Source: Nakamurella antarctica
GTDB taxonomy: Bacteria > Actinomycetota > Actinomycetes > Mycobacteriales > Nakamurellaceae
Length of the DNA: 64,000 bases
Direction: 5' to 3'
NCBI RefSeq assembly: GCF_003860405.1
Contig: NZ_CP034170.1
Location: forward strand, 310,001 to 374,000
Below, in pieces: positions 53,951 through 62,991 of this stretch (its first letter is position 1; every line of letters begins with the position of its first letter). A program made the translations under genes and the position numbers. The notes under the pieces were generated by a model that was not told the DNA's origin, ran no database searches, and saw only the letters and a program-made list of their open reading frames with translations.

Positions 53951-55099
53951 ATGATGCGCATCGACCGACTCGAAACCTTCATGGTGGCTCCACGCTGGCT
54001 TTTTGTGCGCCTCGAAACCGACACCGGGGTCGTGGGGTGGGGTGAGCCAGTCGTCGAAGGTCGCGCCGAAACAGTGCGTACGGCGGTGCACCAGCTCGCC
54101 GAACTCGTCATCGGATCCGACGCCAGCCAGATTGAGGACCTGTGGCAACGGCTCACTAAAGGGTCGTTCTACCGAGGTGGGCCAATACTTTCCAGTGCGG
54201 TGGCGGGTATCGATCAGGCGCTGTGGGATATCGCTGGCAAGTCGTTGGGCGTGCCGGTGCATGTCCTCCTCGGCGGCGCAGTACGCGAATCCGTGCGCGT
54301 CTACGGGTGGGTGGGGGGTGATGAGCCAGCCGAGCTGACCGACAATATCTCTGCAAGCATCGACGCCGGACTTACTGCGGTGAAGCTCAATGCGAGCGGG
54401 AGACTCGGCCCGATCGCCACGCCAGCGGAGATCGACGCGATTATCGATCGCGCTGAACTTGCCCGTGACGTCCTTGGTCGCGACCGAGATTTCTCCCTTG
54501 ATTTTCACGGCCGAATGACGAGCGCCAACACCAAGCGAGTGCTGCCACTTCTCGAACACAGTCGCCCCCTGTTCGTTGAGGAGCCCGTGCTGCCCGAGCA
54601 GGGTCACTTGCTGCGCGGGATAGTGGATGCGACATCGATACCGATTGCCACCGGCGAACGCCTCTTTAGCCGCCAGGAGTTTCTGCCGGTGCTGCAATCC
54701 GGAGTGGCAGTGGTGCAGCCTGACACCTCGCACGCTGGCGGCATCTCGGAAGTGCGGCGCATTGCGGCGCTCGCGGAGACCTTTGGCGCGAGCCTTGCGC
54801 CGCACTGTCCGCTGGGTCCGTTGTCGCTTGCCGCCAGCCTCCAAGTCGCCTTTGCGACGCCAAACTTCCTCATCCAAGAGCAGAGCATTGGCATCCACTA
54901 CAACGAAGACGCCGAGCTACTGGACTACGTACTTGACCGGTCCGTTTTCGCGTTCACCAGTGGCTCCATCAAACGCCCGGTCGGCCCCGGGCTGGGAGTT
55001 GAAATAGACGAGGTTGCCGTGCGTGCCGCGGACCAAGTGGGCCACGCGTGGCGTTCACCGATCTGGCGACATGAGGATGGTTCGTTCGCCGAATGGTGA
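53951..55099 (+). CDS. Galactonate dehydratase-like enolase superfamily enzyme
   Basis: This 382-residue mandelate racemase/muconate lactonizing enzyme fold protein has an N-terminal capping domain and a barrel with metal ligands in SLDFHGRMT, VEEPV and PIATGERLFSRQEF. Active-site segments QPDTSHAGGISEVRRIA and APHCPLGPLSLAA are strong marks of D-galactonate dehydratase (DgoD). It removes water from an aldonate to give a 2-keto-3-deoxy acid. ATG 53951 follows AAGAGG. It is transcribed divergently from the CoA transferase. Confidence 0.92.
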   Translation: MMRIDRLETFMVAPRWLFVRLETDTGVVGWGEPVVEGRAETVRTAVHQLAELVIGSDASQIEDLWQRLTKGSFYRGGPILSSAVAGIDQALWDIAGKSLGVPVHVLLGGAVRESVRVYGWVGGDEPAELTDNISASIDAGLTAVKLNASGRLGPIATPAEIDAIIDRAELARDVLGRDRDFSLDFHGRMTSANTKRVLPLLEHSRPLFVEEPVLPEQGHLLRGIVDATSIPIATGERLFSRQEFLPVLQSGVAVVQPDTSHAGGISEVRRIAALAETFGASLAPHCPLGPLSLAASLQVAFATPNFLIQEQSIGIHYNEDAELLDYVLDRSVFAFTSGSIKRPVGPGLGVEIDEVAVRAADQVGHAWRSPIWRHEDGSFAEW

Positions 55100-55106
55100 T
55101 GGGCGT

Positions 55107-55715
55107 TTAGAGGTACTGCCCTGTTCCGAGGCTGGACCCGGCCTCTACGTCACTCGAACCTTGGCCAGCGGGTAATGCTGGTCGCCGCGCTTGTTCCAAT
55201 TGCATGCGGGCTGCCCCTTGCTGCGCAAACAATGCCGTCTGCAACCCATGGAAAACGCCCTCCAGCCAGCCAACCAGCTGGGCTTGCGCGATCCGGAGCT
55301 CGCTGTCGGTAGGAACGGCGTCATCGCTGAACGGCAGGGCGAGCCGGTCGAGCTCCGCAGCGAGGTCCGGCGTGAGCCCGGACTTCAGTTCGAGGATAGA
55401 TAGCGCATGCGTCCGCATCAATCGAACCCGACTTGCCTCGTCGAGGGGGGCAGCGCGGACCTCCTCCAACAGCTGCTTGATCATCGTCCCGATCCGCATC
55501 ACCTTGGCGGGTTCGCCAATGGCGTCGGTGGGGTCAAGACCCTCGGGATCCTGGGTCAACGCACTTCTTGGCGCTGCGGGATCTATCGGCTGTCCGTCCG
55601 GGCCGATCACGAGGACGCCGTGATTTTCACCGTCGTTTTGGGGCCCGTTATTGGGAGAGTCGTTATTGGGAGAGCCGATATCCATGGACCCATTGTGCCC
55701 AAGCTGCTTCGTCAT
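55107..55715 (-). CDS. bpa: Bacterial proteasome activator (Bpa/PafE-like)
   Basis: This 202-residue protein has a disordered N-terminal tail, with a short Ser/Pro/Asn repeat coded by near 15-bp repeats, a helical core (about 75-170) and a C-terminal tail ending GQYL. That C-terminus docks onto the 20S proteasome alpha ring, as in mycobacterial Bpa (Rv3780). It opens the gate for ATP-independent degradation. ATG 55715 has a GGAG/TAGGAA site; ATG 55685 is an alternative. It is adjacent to the quinone oxidoreductase, as in mycobacteria. Confidence 0.93.
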   Translation of the reverse strand: MTKQLGHNGSMDIGSPNNDSPNNGPQNDGENHGVLVIGPDGQPIDPAAPRSALTQDPEGLDPTDAIGEPAKVMRIGTMIKQLLEEVRAAPLDEASRVRLMRTHALSILELKSGLTPDLAAELDRLALPFSDDAVPTDSELRIAQAQLVGWLEGVFHGLQTALFAQQGAARMQLEQARRPALPAGQGSSDVEAGSSLGTGQYL

Positions 55716-55737
55716 GGGAATTCCTACTCCTACACAT

Positions 55738-56811
55738 TCACCACTGCGGAGCTCCCGGAACGGTCAAGATTAACTTTCCGCCGGGGGCCGAAACAGATTC
55801 CAGCAGCGCGTGGGCATCGGCAGCGTTCGGAAGCTCCATCACGGCTCCGACTTGGGCCATTATCCGGCCATCTTCGATCATCGGCAAAAGATACTCACCT
55901 ACTTCGGCAACAACTTCGGCCTTGGATCCGTGACCGGTTGCCGCGCGGGAGCGCAGCGCGGTCGCCGCGATGGACGCCCGCTTGCGCAGCAGGTCGTTCA
56001 GATTGACCTCTGCTGTGGCGCCGCCCTGCAAACCGATCACCACTAGCCGACCGCCTTCGGCAAGAGCGTCGATGTTGCGCTGCAGGTATTGGGCGCCGAT
56101 GACGTCGAGAATGATGTCCGCGCCGCCGTTTTCGCGCATGACAGGGACAAAATCTTCTGTGCGGTAGTTGATTCCGATGTCTGCGCCCAGTTGTAAGCAC
56201 CGCGCCACCTTGGCATCAGAGCCCGCGGTAAAGGCCGTTCGGAGTCCCAGCGCATGTGCGACTTGGATGGCCATGGTGCCGATTCCGCCTGCGCCACCGT
56301 GGATCAGCACCAACTCACCCGGGGCCGCGCGGGCGGTCATCACCAGGTTGGACCACACGGTGCAGGCTGCTTCCATCAACCCGGCGCACTCCACGGCAGT
56401 CCAACTGCTCGGTACCGGCAGCACGTGCGACGGCGAGACGGCGACCTTGGTGGCATAGCCGCCACCGCTGAGCAATGCGCAGACCCGCTGGCCGATCTCG
56501 AATTGTGCGGCTCGGGCGAAGGGGAGTGCGCCGCCGGCGTCCACGGCAAGGTTGCCTGGAATTGTTGGTTCCTCTTGCGCGACGGACCGCTGCCCGATAG
56601 CGATCACGGTGCCGCTGCACTCCAGGCCAAGGATGTCACTGGCTCCGGGCGGAGGCGGATAGAAGCCTTTGCGCTGCAGCGTGTCTGCGCGGTTAACCCC
56701 GACCGCGCTGACTTCGATGAGGAGCTCGCCCGGTCCGAGCTCGGGATCAGGAACCTCGTGCCACTCCAGCTGCTCCGGCCCGCCAGCCGATGTCACAACG
56801 ATGGCGTACAT
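55738..56811 (-). CDS. Zinc-independent quinone oxidoreductase (MDR family)
   Basis: This 357-residue medium-chain dehydrogenase/reductase lacks the zinc ligands of alcohol dehydrogenases. GVNRADTLQRKGFYPPPPG is typical of QOR/PIG3 proteins, the NADPH site is LIHGGAGGIGTMAIQVA, and DIILDVIG appears in the second half. It reduces quinones or enones. It lies 22 bases upstream of the proteasome activator gene in the same direction. Confidence 0.92.
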   Translation of the reverse strand: MYAIVVTSAGGPEQLEWHEVPDPELGPGELLIEVSAVGVNRADTLQRKGFYPPPPGASDILGLECSGTVIAIGQRSVAQEEPTIPGNLAVDAGGALPFARAAQFEIGQRVCALLSGGGYATKVAVSPSHVLPVPSSWTAVECAGLMEAACTVWSNLVMTARAAPGELVLIHGGAGGIGTMAIQVAHALGLRTAFTAGSDAKVARCLQLGADIGINYRTEDFVPVMRENGGADIILDVIGAQYLQRNIDALAEGGRLVVIGLQGGATAEVNLNDLLRKRASIAATALRSRAATGHGSKAEVVAEVGEYLLPMIEDGRIMAQVGAVMELPNAADAHALLESVSAPGGKLILTVPGAPQW

Positions 56812-56858
56812 AGTGTGCTCCTTATGCCTTGGTGTGGTTCAGGTTTCGGTCTTGCCGG

Positions 56859-57854
56859 CTACCCCAAGTTGCTGGCGCCGAAGGTGTCGCAGGTGGCCGG
56901 GCTGCCCGTGGTGTAACCCGTCATGAACCATTTCTCGCGTTGTTTCGAGCTGCCATGGGTGAAGGAGGATTCGTCGACGGTGCCGCTGCCCAGTGTTGAT
57001 TGGATGTAGTCGTCGCCAATTTTTGCCGCTGCGTCGAGGGCGCCATTGATATCGGTTTGGTTGACATCCGCGATGAGAATTTGACCGTCGGCGCCCGGCA
57101 CCGTCGTCGCGTGGTTGGCCCACGCGCCGGCGTAGCAATCGGCTTGGAGTTCCAATCGCACTGATCCGGACTCGGGTCCAGCGGCTGAGCCCACTTTGTT
57201 AGACGTGCCCAGCAGGTTCTGGACGTGATGGCCGTATTCGTGGGCGAGGACGTAAGCCTGGGTAAAGATCAGATCGTTGGCTTTGAAGTCGGTTTTCAGG
57301 GTGGTGAAAAACGAGAGATCGACATAGACCAATTGATCTGCGGGGCAGTAAAACGGACCGGTGCTGGAGCTGGCATTTCCACAACCCGTGCTGACCTGGC
57401 CGGTGAACCACACGGAGTCCGTCTCTTGATAGGTCGTTCCGGATGCCGCGAGTTGGTCGGTCCAGTAGCCCTGCACCGAGTTGATGATGGCCACCAGTGC
57501 GCAATCGGAGTTGGTGTTGGCGTCGGCTCCGGTAGTGCATTCTTTTTGCAGAGTCTTGGTGTCAGCTTGGGCATTGCTGGAATTGCCACCAGCCAAGAGT
57601 TGGTTGAGCAACCCACCAGCGCCGCCGCCGCTATTGCCAGTGACAAGTGTGTAGATCACGACGCCGATGACGACGAGCACACCGATCCCGCCCCCGCCCT
57701 TGGCCAGCCCCCCGAGCCCGCCGCCCGATCTTTGGTTCCCGGAGCTGCCGCCGAACATGGAGCCGAGGCCACCTGAACCGGTACCGGATCCGCCCCCGCC
57801 GCGCTGGTCGCGAACCTGCGACGTGTCCAGCCGAGCCTTATCGTTGAACCTCAT
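56859..57854 (-). CDS. Neutral zinc metallopeptidase (YpfJ-like) with N-terminal membrane anchor
   Basis: This 331-residue protein has a Gly/Ser-rich N-terminal tail, one membrane helix (GIGVLVVIGVVIYTLV), then a metallopeptidase domain with HEYGHH (zinc ligands) and RLELQADCYAGAW supplying a third ligand. It probably acts outside the membrane. Its substrate is unknown. ATG 57854 begins MRFNDKARLDTSQV, the family start. Confidence 0.9.
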   Translation of the reverse strand: MRFNDKARLDTSQVRDQRGGGGSGTGSGGLGSMFGGSSGNQRSGGGLGGLAKGGGGIGVLVVIGVVIYTLVTGNSGGGAGGLLNQLLAGGNSSNAQADTKTLQKECTTGADANTNSDCALVAIINSVQGYWTDQLAASGTTYQETDSVWFTGQVSTGCGNASSSTGPFYCPADQLVYVDLSFFTTLKTDFKANDLIFTQAYVLAHEYGHHVQNLLGTSNKVGSAAGPESGSVRLELQADCYAGAWANHATTVPGADGQILIADVNQTDINGALDAAAKIGDDYIQSTLGSGTVDESSFTHGSSKQREKWFMTGYTTGSPATCDTFGASNLG

Positions 57855-58047
57855 GAGCAGTTGTCCTTGTTTTCAGTGGTGGCCGCTACGAGGGGGTAGC
57901 TGCTAGGGGAGCAGGCGGGGTAACGGAGGATGAAACTACGCCCTCGAGGCTCGAGGGATTCACTGCAGAGTAGGTCACCACTCGCCCGAGACATCAAACA
58001 CCTGACACCCTGTACGGACATCCAACAGCCAGAATGAAGTGCCCGTG

Positions 58048-58062
58048 TTGCCCGGTGGGCAA
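58048..58062. promoter_or_regulatory. Palindromic candidate operator upstream of the TetR gene
   Basis: TTGCCC (58048-58053) and GGGCAA (58057-58062) are perfect inverted arms around GGT. A second half-like copy, GTGGGCAAT, recurs at 58072-58080 (first copy 58055-58063). They lie 40-55 bases before the TetR start and near a possible TTGCGC/TACTCT promoter (about 58064 and 58090). Autoregulation is likely. Confidence 0.5.
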
Positions 58063-58102
58063 TTTTGCGCAGTGGGCAATGTTCTCCGCTACTCTCGGCA
58101 TT

Positions 58103-58759
58103 GTGTTCACCGACCAACCAGTTCGCGCTCATCTCGCCGACACCAAGCCCTTCAGTGGTTTGCGGGCGCGCAAGAAAGACGCCACGCGCCGAGAGCTCGC
58201 CGAAATTGCCGTAAAACTCACCGTCCAGCGCGGCTATGACGGTTTCACCATCGCCGAGCTCGCTGATGCGGCAGGGGTGTCCCGGCGAACGTTCTCCAAT
58301 TACTTCGCCAGCAAAGCCGAATGCGTGGCCGCCATTCAGGATGAACAAGTAGACCGCACCTTGTCCTACATGAGGCTCGCCGACCCTTCGATCCCCCTCC
58401 ACGAAATCCTTCGCACGCTGGTCTCGATGATCGCCGACGACGTCACCGAAGAGTTCGGCACTTTCTTCCAAATTGCTTCCACAGAGATGGAAGTCAAGAT
58501 GCAGTTGATGTTTCAGCACGATCAGATTGTGATCTCGATTGCCGAGGTAATCGCGGGCCGGTTGGGTCTGGCGTCCAATGATGTGGTGGCGCACGCCATT
58601 GCCGGTTTTAGCATGACGGCCTGCCAGGTCAGCATCGACACGTGGCTGGCAGCTGGCCGCCCCGGTGGCCGACCCACGCTCTACGCCTCGCTGGAGCGTG
58701 CCTTCGGCATTTTGGATCTGAGTGCGTTGGAAGTGTTGCGCCGCACCAATCCTGGATAG
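58103..58759 (+). CDS. TetR family transcriptional regulator
   Basis: This is an about 218-residue TetR protein. The helix-turn-helix lies at about residues 25-70: RRELAEIAVKLTVQRGYDGFTIAELADAAGVSRRTFSNYFASKAE. The C-terminal ligand domain is variable. It precedes the MMPL transporter gene by 63 bases and probably represses it. GTG 58103 gives a compact N-terminus; ATG 58079 or 58034 upstream are less likely because the promoter would overlap them. Confidence 0.9.
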   Translation: MFTDQPVRAHLADTKPFSGLRARKKDATRRELAEIAVKLTVQRGYDGFTIAELADAAGVSRRTFSNYFASKAECVAAIQDEQVDRTLSYMRLADPSIPLHEILRTLVSMIADDVTEEFGTFFQIASTEMEVKMQLMFQHDQIVISIAEVIAGRLGLASNDVVAHAIAGFSMTACQVSIDTWLAAGRPGGRPTLYASLERAFGILDLSALEVLRRTNPG

Positions 58760-58822
58760 GGACCACCAGAGCTTTCGCGGTCCGTTCGTCGTCCCCCACA
58801 GTCGTTATTCTCAGGAGTTTTC

Positions 58823-61132
58823 ATGGCCTCCCTGCTCTACCGCCTCGGCAAGTTTGCTTCCCACCGACGCTGGGCGGTGCTTATCGTATGGGTCGTGCTG
58901 CTGCTTGCCGCAGCGGGTGCTGCATTCTTGCCGGATCGGCCCCCGCTGGGTGAGTCGATCAAGATCCCTGGAACGGCTGCGCAAACCGCCATCGACGAGT
59001 TGTCCGAGCGGATCCCGACCTCTGGGGGATCGACGGGACGGATGGTCTTCGCTGCGCCCGAAGGCAAGAAGCTCACAGACCCCGAGTACGCCGCCGCGAT
59101 CGGCACCGCGATTGATGCGGTGTCCAAGGTGCCTGGGGTGGAAGCGGTCGTCAATCCATTGACGGGGCAAGCCACTTTGGCCGGCGGGATTCCCGCGCCG
59201 AGCAACCCTAAAGCCACCCCGGTGCTGGCCCCGCCGAGCCTGCGCGTGGGATTCGCGACGGTGCAATTGAAGGGGCAGATCACAGCCATCCCCGCCGAAG
59301 CGCAGGCTTCCCTGGCGGAAATCGCTGGCACCGCAAGGGCTAGCGGCCTCCAGGTCGAGCTCAGCGGCGCGGCAGTCAAGCAAACTCCGGCCATTGGATC
59401 CACCGAGGGCCTCGGCGTGATCGTGGCGCTGATCGTTCTGTTGATCACCTTCGGATCGATGGTGGCGGCGGGTCTGCCGTTGCTGACGGCAATTCTCGGT
59501 ATCGGAATCGGCGTATCGCTGACCACCATTGCGTCCAGTTGGGTCGAAATGACCTCCACTGCGCCCATTCTCGCGCTGATGCTGGGGCTTGCGGTCGGCA
59601 TCGACTACGCGCTCTTTATCGTTTCCCGACACCGCAAGCAGATGGCCGCCGGGATGAGCGTGAACGAGTCCATCGGTCGGGCAACAGGAACTGCTGGCTC
59701 AGCGGTGGTCTTCGCTGGCCTGACGGTCGTCATCGCGCTCGCGGCGCTGACCGTCGTCGGGATCCCCTTCCTCTCGGTGATGGGCGTTGCGGCAGCAGGC
59801 ACTGTGGCGATTGCGGTACTGATTGCCATCACGCTGCTGCCGGCTCTACTTTCTTTTGCCGGGGCGAGGATTCTGGGGCGCAAGGGCCGCGCGGCGTTGG
59901 CATCTACCGTTGTTTCGGACTCCGGAGCGCGCACGGTAGTGGCAGCAGAGGGCGAAGATAAAAAGCGCGGTAACCGCTGGGGCGCTCTTGTCACCAAATA
60001 TCCCATTCCGGTGCTGTTGGTGGGCATCCTCGGGCTCCTCGTCATGGCTATTCCGACCACCAAATTGCATCTGTCCCTGCCGGACGACGGCGTCAAATCC
60101 CTGGACGCAACTAACCGCAAGGCCTATGACCTGTTGGCCGACAATTTTGGTCCAGGATTCAACGGCCCGTTAATCATCACGGTGGCTGTGGACGACGCAG
60201 CCAAGGGACAGCAAGCGCTCGGCACAGTCCTGACCGATCTCACTGCCATCCCAGATGTTCAAAACGCCGCGGTAGCAGGGGCTTCAGTCGACAAAACCTT
60301 TTACGCCATCTCTGTGGTGCCGCAATCGGGGCCGTCCGACTCGGCGACTGAAGATTTGGTGCACAACATCCGCGACCAAGCCGTGGGATGGGGGCAAGCA
60401 ACCGGCAGTCGGATCGCAGTGACGGGCCAGACCGCCGTGGTCATTGACGTCTCGGAGAAGTTGGCTGCGGCACTGCCCGTGTATCTGATCATCGTGATCG
60501 GCTTGGCGTTGGTGCTGCTGATGCTGGTCTTCCGTTCGATAGTGGTGCCGATCAAAGCGGCACTCGGGTTCCTGTTGTCCATCGCTGCGGCCTTCGGCTC
60601 CGTGGTGGCCATCTATCAATGGGGATGGTTCGGGCTGATCGAAACGCCTGCGCCCATTGTGGCGTTCCTGCCGATCCTTTTGACCGGTGTGCTTTTTGGT
60701 CTCGCCATGGACTATGAGGTTTTCTTGGTGTCCGGCATGCGGGAGTCGTTCGTCCACGGGGGCGATGCGAAACAGGCTGTGCGGTCAGGCTTTACCCATG
60801 GCGCCCGGGTGGTGACGGCGGCGGCGATCATTATGACGAGCGTTTTCGCTGGCTTCATCTTGGCCCCTGACACCATCATCGCGTCCATCGGATTTGCGCT
60901 TGGATTCGGCGTGCTCATCGATGCGTTTGTGGTGCGGATGACTTTGGTGCCGGCTGCGATGACATTGCTCGGTAATGCCGCCTGGTATCTGCCGAAGTGG
61001 CTGCAGAAGTCGCTCCCGAATGTTGATATCGAGGGCGAAAAGTTGCTGACCATTTTGGCTGAGGACCACGACGCCTCCGCGCCTGAGGTTCGGGTGCCCG
61101 ATGTGAACCGTGGAAAGCACGCCAAACTCTGA
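58823..61132 (+). CDS. MMPL family (RND) transporter
   Basis: This 769-residue RND protein of the MMPL family has about 12 membrane helices in two halves, each with a large external loop (about residues 35-195 and 420-540). Diagnostic segments are GLAVGIDYALFIVSRHRKQMA in the first half and GLAMDYEVFLVSGMRESF in the second, with proton-relay Asp/Tyr. It exports lipids or drugs by the proton gradient. The start has CAGGAG 7 bases upstream. The regulator immediately before it suggests induction by its substrate. Confidence 0.94.
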   Translation: MASLLYRLGKFASHRRWAVLIVWVVLLLAAAGAAFLPDRPPLGESIKIPGTAAQTAIDELSERIPTSGGSTGRMVFAAPEGKKLTDPEYAAAIGTAIDAVSKVPGVEAVVNPLTGQATLAGGIPAPSNPKATPVLAPPSLRVGFATVQLKGQITAIPAEAQASLAEIAGTARASGLQVELSGAAVKQTPAIGSTEGLGVIVALIVLLITFGSMVAAGLPLLTAILGIGIGVSLTTIASSWVEMTSTAPILALMLGLAVGIDYALFIVSRHRKQMAAGMSVNESIGRATGTAGSAVVFAGLTVVIALAALTVVGIPFLSVMGVAAAGTVAIAVLIAITLLPALLSFAGARILGRKGRAALASTVVSDSGARTVVAAEGEDKKRGNRWGALVTKYPIPVLLVGILGLLVMAIPTTKLHLSLPDDGVKSLDATNRKAYDLLADNFGPGFNGPLIITVAVDDAAKGQQALGTVLTDLTAIPDVQNAAVAGASVDKTFYAISVVPQSGPSDSATEDLVHNIRDQAVGWGQATGSRIAVTGQTAVVIDVSEKLAAALPVYLIIVIGLALVLLMLVFRSIVVPIKAALGFLLSIAAAFGSVVAIYQWGWFGLIETPAPIVAFLPILLTGVLFGLAMDYEVFLVSGMRESFVHGGDAKQAVRSGFTHGARVVTAAAIIMTSVFAGFILAPDTIIASIGFALGFGVLIDAFVVRMTLVPAAMTLLGNAAWYLPKWLQKSLPNVDIEGEKLLTILAEDHDASAPEVRVPDVNRGKHAKL

Positions 61133-61193
61133 GGTGAGGGCAGATGCTGGTGCGTGTGAGCGCGACGTTTTCGCCTCCGAGCGTTGTTGTTTT

Positions 61194-61949
61194 CTAACCT
61201 GACTTGGACTTACCATTGATCGCTATCCAGGGACTTTTCGGAGAGGCACAAAACTCGTCGACCTCCTGCATTCCGGCGAAAATCCTGTCTGCGCCAGCTA
61301 AGCGCAACTCGTTCTCGTCGTCTGACCCAGTCAACACTGCCGCACCGAACAGTCCTGCCGTAGCGGCAGCTTTCATATCCGGGGCCGTATCTCCGATGAG
61401 CAGGCCCTTTCCCCGCACGGCGGGGAACGGGAGGCCAGTGAGGGCAGCTTTGACAAGGTCGGCTCGGTCCGCATGCAGATCTCCGAACCCCAGATGGGCA
61501 TCGAAACAGAAACCGTGAGCCAGCCCCACGGCAGCTAGCTTCGCGCTTGCCACCATCGAGATATTCCCGGTGGAGAGCACCCTTGGAATCTGGTGGCTGT
61601 CGAGCACTCGCAAGAAACTTTCGACCCCGGGAAGTATTTTTCCAGGTGAAATGGTTCCGGATTGAATGCTCTCTCGATAGTCATTGCCGTACTCGGCCAC
61701 GAGATCTGCCAGACTAATGTGGTGGTTGCCATTCTGCGACTCTACCGGCATCAATAGTCGCAACAGTTGGGCATCTATCATCCCGGCAATGCTCCGCCCA
61801 TTCAGCGTGGGCTTTTCGTGCTGAATTTCGATCTGCACGTTGATTCCAAGGCTTTTGTTAGCTGTTCGCATGAGGACCCGAAGATGGTCACTGGATCCGG
61901 CCATCAAGGTGCCGTCGATGTCGAAAAGCACAAAATCCGGGAACGTCAT
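61194..61949 (-). CDS. HAD superfamily hydrolase (phosphoglycolate phosphatase-like)
   Basis: This 251-residue protein has motif I FVLFDIDGTLMAG, a helical cap, PRVLSTGNISMVASAKL (motif II/III region) and LLIGDTAPDMKAAATAG. It dephosphorylates a small molecule; the substrate is unknown. Base composition is lower in GC (about half in sampled lines) than in neighbours. Its start overlaps the stop of the membrane-protein gene (ATGA), so the two form an operon. Confidence 0.88.
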   Translation of the reverse strand: MTFPDFVLFDIDGTLMAGSSDHLRVLMRTANKSLGINVQIEIQHEKPTLNGRSIAGMIDAQLLRLLMPVESQNGNHHISLADLVAEYGNDYRESIQSGTISPGKILPGVESFLRVLDSHQIPRVLSTGNISMVASAKLAAVGLAHGFCFDAHLGFGDLHADRADLVKAALTGLPFPAVRGKGLLIGDTAPDMKAAATAGLFGAAVLTGSDDENELRLAGADRIFAGMQEVDEFCASPKSPWIAINGKSKSG

Positions 61950-62752
61950 CCTGAGCGCCGATTCACGATCGCGTCACTGGGAAGGGCTGCTAGATCGCCA
62001 AATCGGTCTCTCATTTGTTCGTAGCAGGCAACCGTGGACCAGAACTGTTGTGAAACTCCTGCTAGCCAATCAGGGTCATGAACCCAGTTTTCGGTCGAGC
62101 TCCCCACCGCCCTGCTCTTGCGAATGTGTTCTTGCAGCAGTTCCATCGCGTTCGTCAACTGCCGCAAGTCGCCCAGATCGTGGGAAGTCGAGTTCGATGT
62201 GAGCATTACGGGCGCCCATTTGGCGGTGGCCTCTTGAAGGCTGCGGCGCATGGTGGCTACATCTCTGAAGAGTTCCTGGATGTAGGCAGGATCGACCAAC
62301 AGCTTTTCTAGTGTGGTTTTGAGAAGGGCCCGATTTTGAAGCTTCCAGGAGCCCGTTGCTTCGTTGAAGGTGGGGCTAATCCCATTGTTGCGAAGACGAG
62401 CACGGATGCGGTCGACCTCATTTCGATCGAATCCAGGAATACCGAGACCGAAAAGGTCCGGTCCATTAAGCGGCGCAAGTAAGACCCGCCCTGCGTCATT
62501 CGCGTATTGAGCCAGGCTCCGGTAGGCGACCGTCAATATGGGAGCAAGCTTGGCCGCCTCTCGCTGTTTGAGGGCCCCTTCCAAAAGCAAACCAAGGGCG
62601 ATAAAGGTAATGAGGGCCGAGGCGGCGCCAGCGGTCATTGGATGGCTCGACCACCATCCTGCACCCGGTGCTAAAAAGTCCAGACTCACGAGGAAGGCGG
62701 TGAGAGCGGCCACTCCGAGAAATGGCAGAATTTTTCGGGTTGTGATCAGCAT
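61946..62752 (-). CDS. Hypothetical membrane protein with large cytoplasmic domain
   Basis: This 268-residue protein has two N-terminal hydrophobic helices (about 9-28 and 38-58), then a soluble helical domain rich in Arg, Leu and Asn. No family is recognised. Like the HAD gene it overlaps, it has a lower GC level than its neighbours. Start ATG 62752. It lies upstream of tRNA-Ser. Confidence 0.75.
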   Translation of the reverse strand: MLITTRKILPFLGVAALTAFLVSLDFLAPGAGWWSSHPMTAGAASALITFIALGLLLEGALKQREAAKLAPILTVAYRSLAQYANDAGRVLLAPLNGPDLFGLGIPGFDRNEVDRIRARLRNNGISPTFNEATGSWKLQNRALLKTTLEKLLVDPAYIQELFRDVATMRRSLQEATAKWAPVMLTSNSTSHDLGDLRQLTNAMELLQEHIRKSRAVGSSTENWVHDPDWLAGVSQQFWSTVACYEQMRDRFGDLAALPSDAIVNRRSG

Positions 62753-62868
62753 TTGGGCAGGTTACCTGACCGCGCTGCCGCCGGTGTTCTTACGAAGTGC
62801 CAGCTGGCCCGCCGGGTAGTGAAGCAGAGCGTTGGTCCGTTGTTGTCCCTGGCGGTAAGCTCCGACAC

Positions 62869-62957
62869 GGAGGCGTGTCCGAGCGGCCGAAGGAAGCCGC
62901 CTTGAAAGCGGCCAGGTGTCAAAAGCCTCGCAGGTTCAAATCCTGTCGCCTCCGCCA
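62869..62957 (+). tRNA. tRNA-Ser (UGA anticodon)
   Basis: The acceptor stem GGAGGCG (62869-62875) pairs with CGCCTCC (62947-62953). The discriminator G and encoded CCA end at 62957. The anticodon loop CTTGAAA carries TGA, reading UCA/UCG serine codons. The long variable arm is normal for class II tRNA-Ser. Confidence 0.95.
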
Positions 62958-62960
62958 TGC

Positions 62961-62990
62961 GCCCGCCGGTGAACAACCGGCGGGCGTTTT
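62961..62990 (+). terminator. Terminator of tRNA-Ser
   Basis: GCCCGCCGGT (62961-62970) pairs with ACCGGCGGGC (62976-62985) around a 5-base loop, followed by GTTTT. This is a good intrinsic terminator, 4 bases beyond the tRNA end. Confidence 0.9.
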
Positions 62991-62991
62991 G

